NCBI GenBank assembly: GCA_030844625.1
Contig: JAUUNJ010000116.1
Span: 1-7,577, forward strand
Source of the DNA: Roseburia sp.
GTDB taxonomy: Bacteria; Bacillota; Clostridia; Lachnospirales; Lachnospiraceae
DNA: 7,577 nt
Reading direction: 5' to 3'
The position numbers and the translations under genes were made by a program. Numbering within the stretch: the stretch's first letter is position 1; each line of letters starts with the position of its first letter. The notes beneath the pieces were generated by a model, which saw only the letters and a program-made list of their open reading frames with translations, did no database searches and was not told the DNA's origin. Below are positions 7,312-7,577 of this stretch, piece after piece.

Positions 7312-7577
7312 TAAGTATTATTGTACCAGCATATAATGCAGAAAAAACTATACAACGATGTCTAGATAGCATTAGTGCGCAAACAGACATAAAAAACATC
7401 AAAGAAGTATTAGTTGTAGATGATGGATCAAGAGATTCTACAAGTGAAATTGTAAGAACATTTGCGGAAAAAGATTCACGGTTTAAATTAATAAAAAAGG
7501 AAAATGCTGGGGTTTCTAGTGCAAGAAATGAAGGTTTACGGCAAGCTACCGGAGAATATATTGTTTTTTGTGATTCA
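7305..7577 (+). CDS. Family 2 glycosyltransferase, 3' partial
   Basis: The reading frame from the ATG at 7305 stays open for 91 codons to the right edge. The translation begins MLISIIVPAYNAEKTIQRCL, the classic GT2 opening, continues with a strand and acidic site VLVVDDGSRDST (35-46), then ENAGVSSARNEGL (66-78) and GEYIVFCDS (83-91), which is where the metal-binding D-x-D of this GT-A fold begins before the window ends. This is an inverting-type sugar transferase that would extend the same repeat unit. Its start overlaps the end of the previous gene by seven bases, with a weak AAGGA (7289-7293) about 11 bases upstream, so translational coupling is likely. The catalytic base and the C-terminal half lie outside the window, and donor and acceptor are unknown. 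Confidence 0.92.
   Translation, partial: MLISIIVPAYNAEKTIQRCLDSISAQTDIKNIKEVLVVDDGSRDSTSEIVRTFAEKDSRFKLIKKENAGVSSARNEGLRQATGEYIVFCDS

Noticed and set aside
1..7577. A CRISPR array, insertion sequence, tRNA, riboswitch or toxin-antitoxin pair.
   Set aside because: No repeated spacer structure, transposase gene, terminal inverted repeats, cloverleaf or small gene pair was seen; almost all bases belong to the nine genes described.

Overview
The window is a stretch of a surface polysaccharide (capsule or exopolysaccharide) biosynthesis cluster, with every supported gene on the + strand and packed as one apparent operon. Strong AGGAGG-type ribosome binding sites, frequent GTG starts, AT-rich coding sequence, a VanZ-family membrane protein and a WecB/TagA/CpsF enzyme point to a Gram-positive Firmicute, most likely a clostridial (Lachnospiraceae-like) gut bacterium. 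That placement is an inference from style and gene content; there is no marker gene such as rRNA here.

Layout, left to right: (1) the 3' part of a polyprenyl-phosphate sugar-1-phosphate transferase, the enzyme that loads the first sugar onto the lipid carrier (1-1154, open at the left edge); (2) a sugar nucleotidyltransferase-like protein (1251-2177); (3) a small VanZ-family membrane protein (2188-2637); (4) a WecB/TagA/CpsF (GT26) glycosyltransferase (2657-3451), a candidate for adding the second sugar; (5) a GT4 glycosyltransferase (3454-4686); (6) a left-handed beta-helix O-acetyltransferase (4683-5270); (7) a second GT4 glycosyltransferase (5239-6306); (8) a DUF6625-like protein with glycosyltransferase-like features (6346-7311); (9) the start of a GT2 glycosyltransferase (7305-7577, open at the right edge).

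Together these fit a lipid-linked repeat-unit pathway: the initiating transferase makes polyprenyl-PP-sugar at the inner membrane face, the following glycosyltransferases extend it, and the acetyltransferase decorates it. No flippase, polymerase or ligase lies in the window, so the cluster continues beyond the edges, certainly on the right.

Genes are separated by 2 to 96 bp or overlap by 4, 32 and 7 bp. No intrinsic terminator, convincing internal promoter, tRNA, CRISPR array or insertion sequence was found, and no gene-free stretch exceeds 96 bp. Base composition falls from left to right: hand counts of 60-base lines give 35 G+C at 541-600, 28 at 2941-3000, 21 at 5041-5100 and 10 at 6481-6540. 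This suits a conserved head of the locus followed by more recently exchanged serotype-type genes. I did not find a clearly new biological system; the least understood parts are the DUF6625-like gene and the nucleotidyltransferase/VanZ pair.
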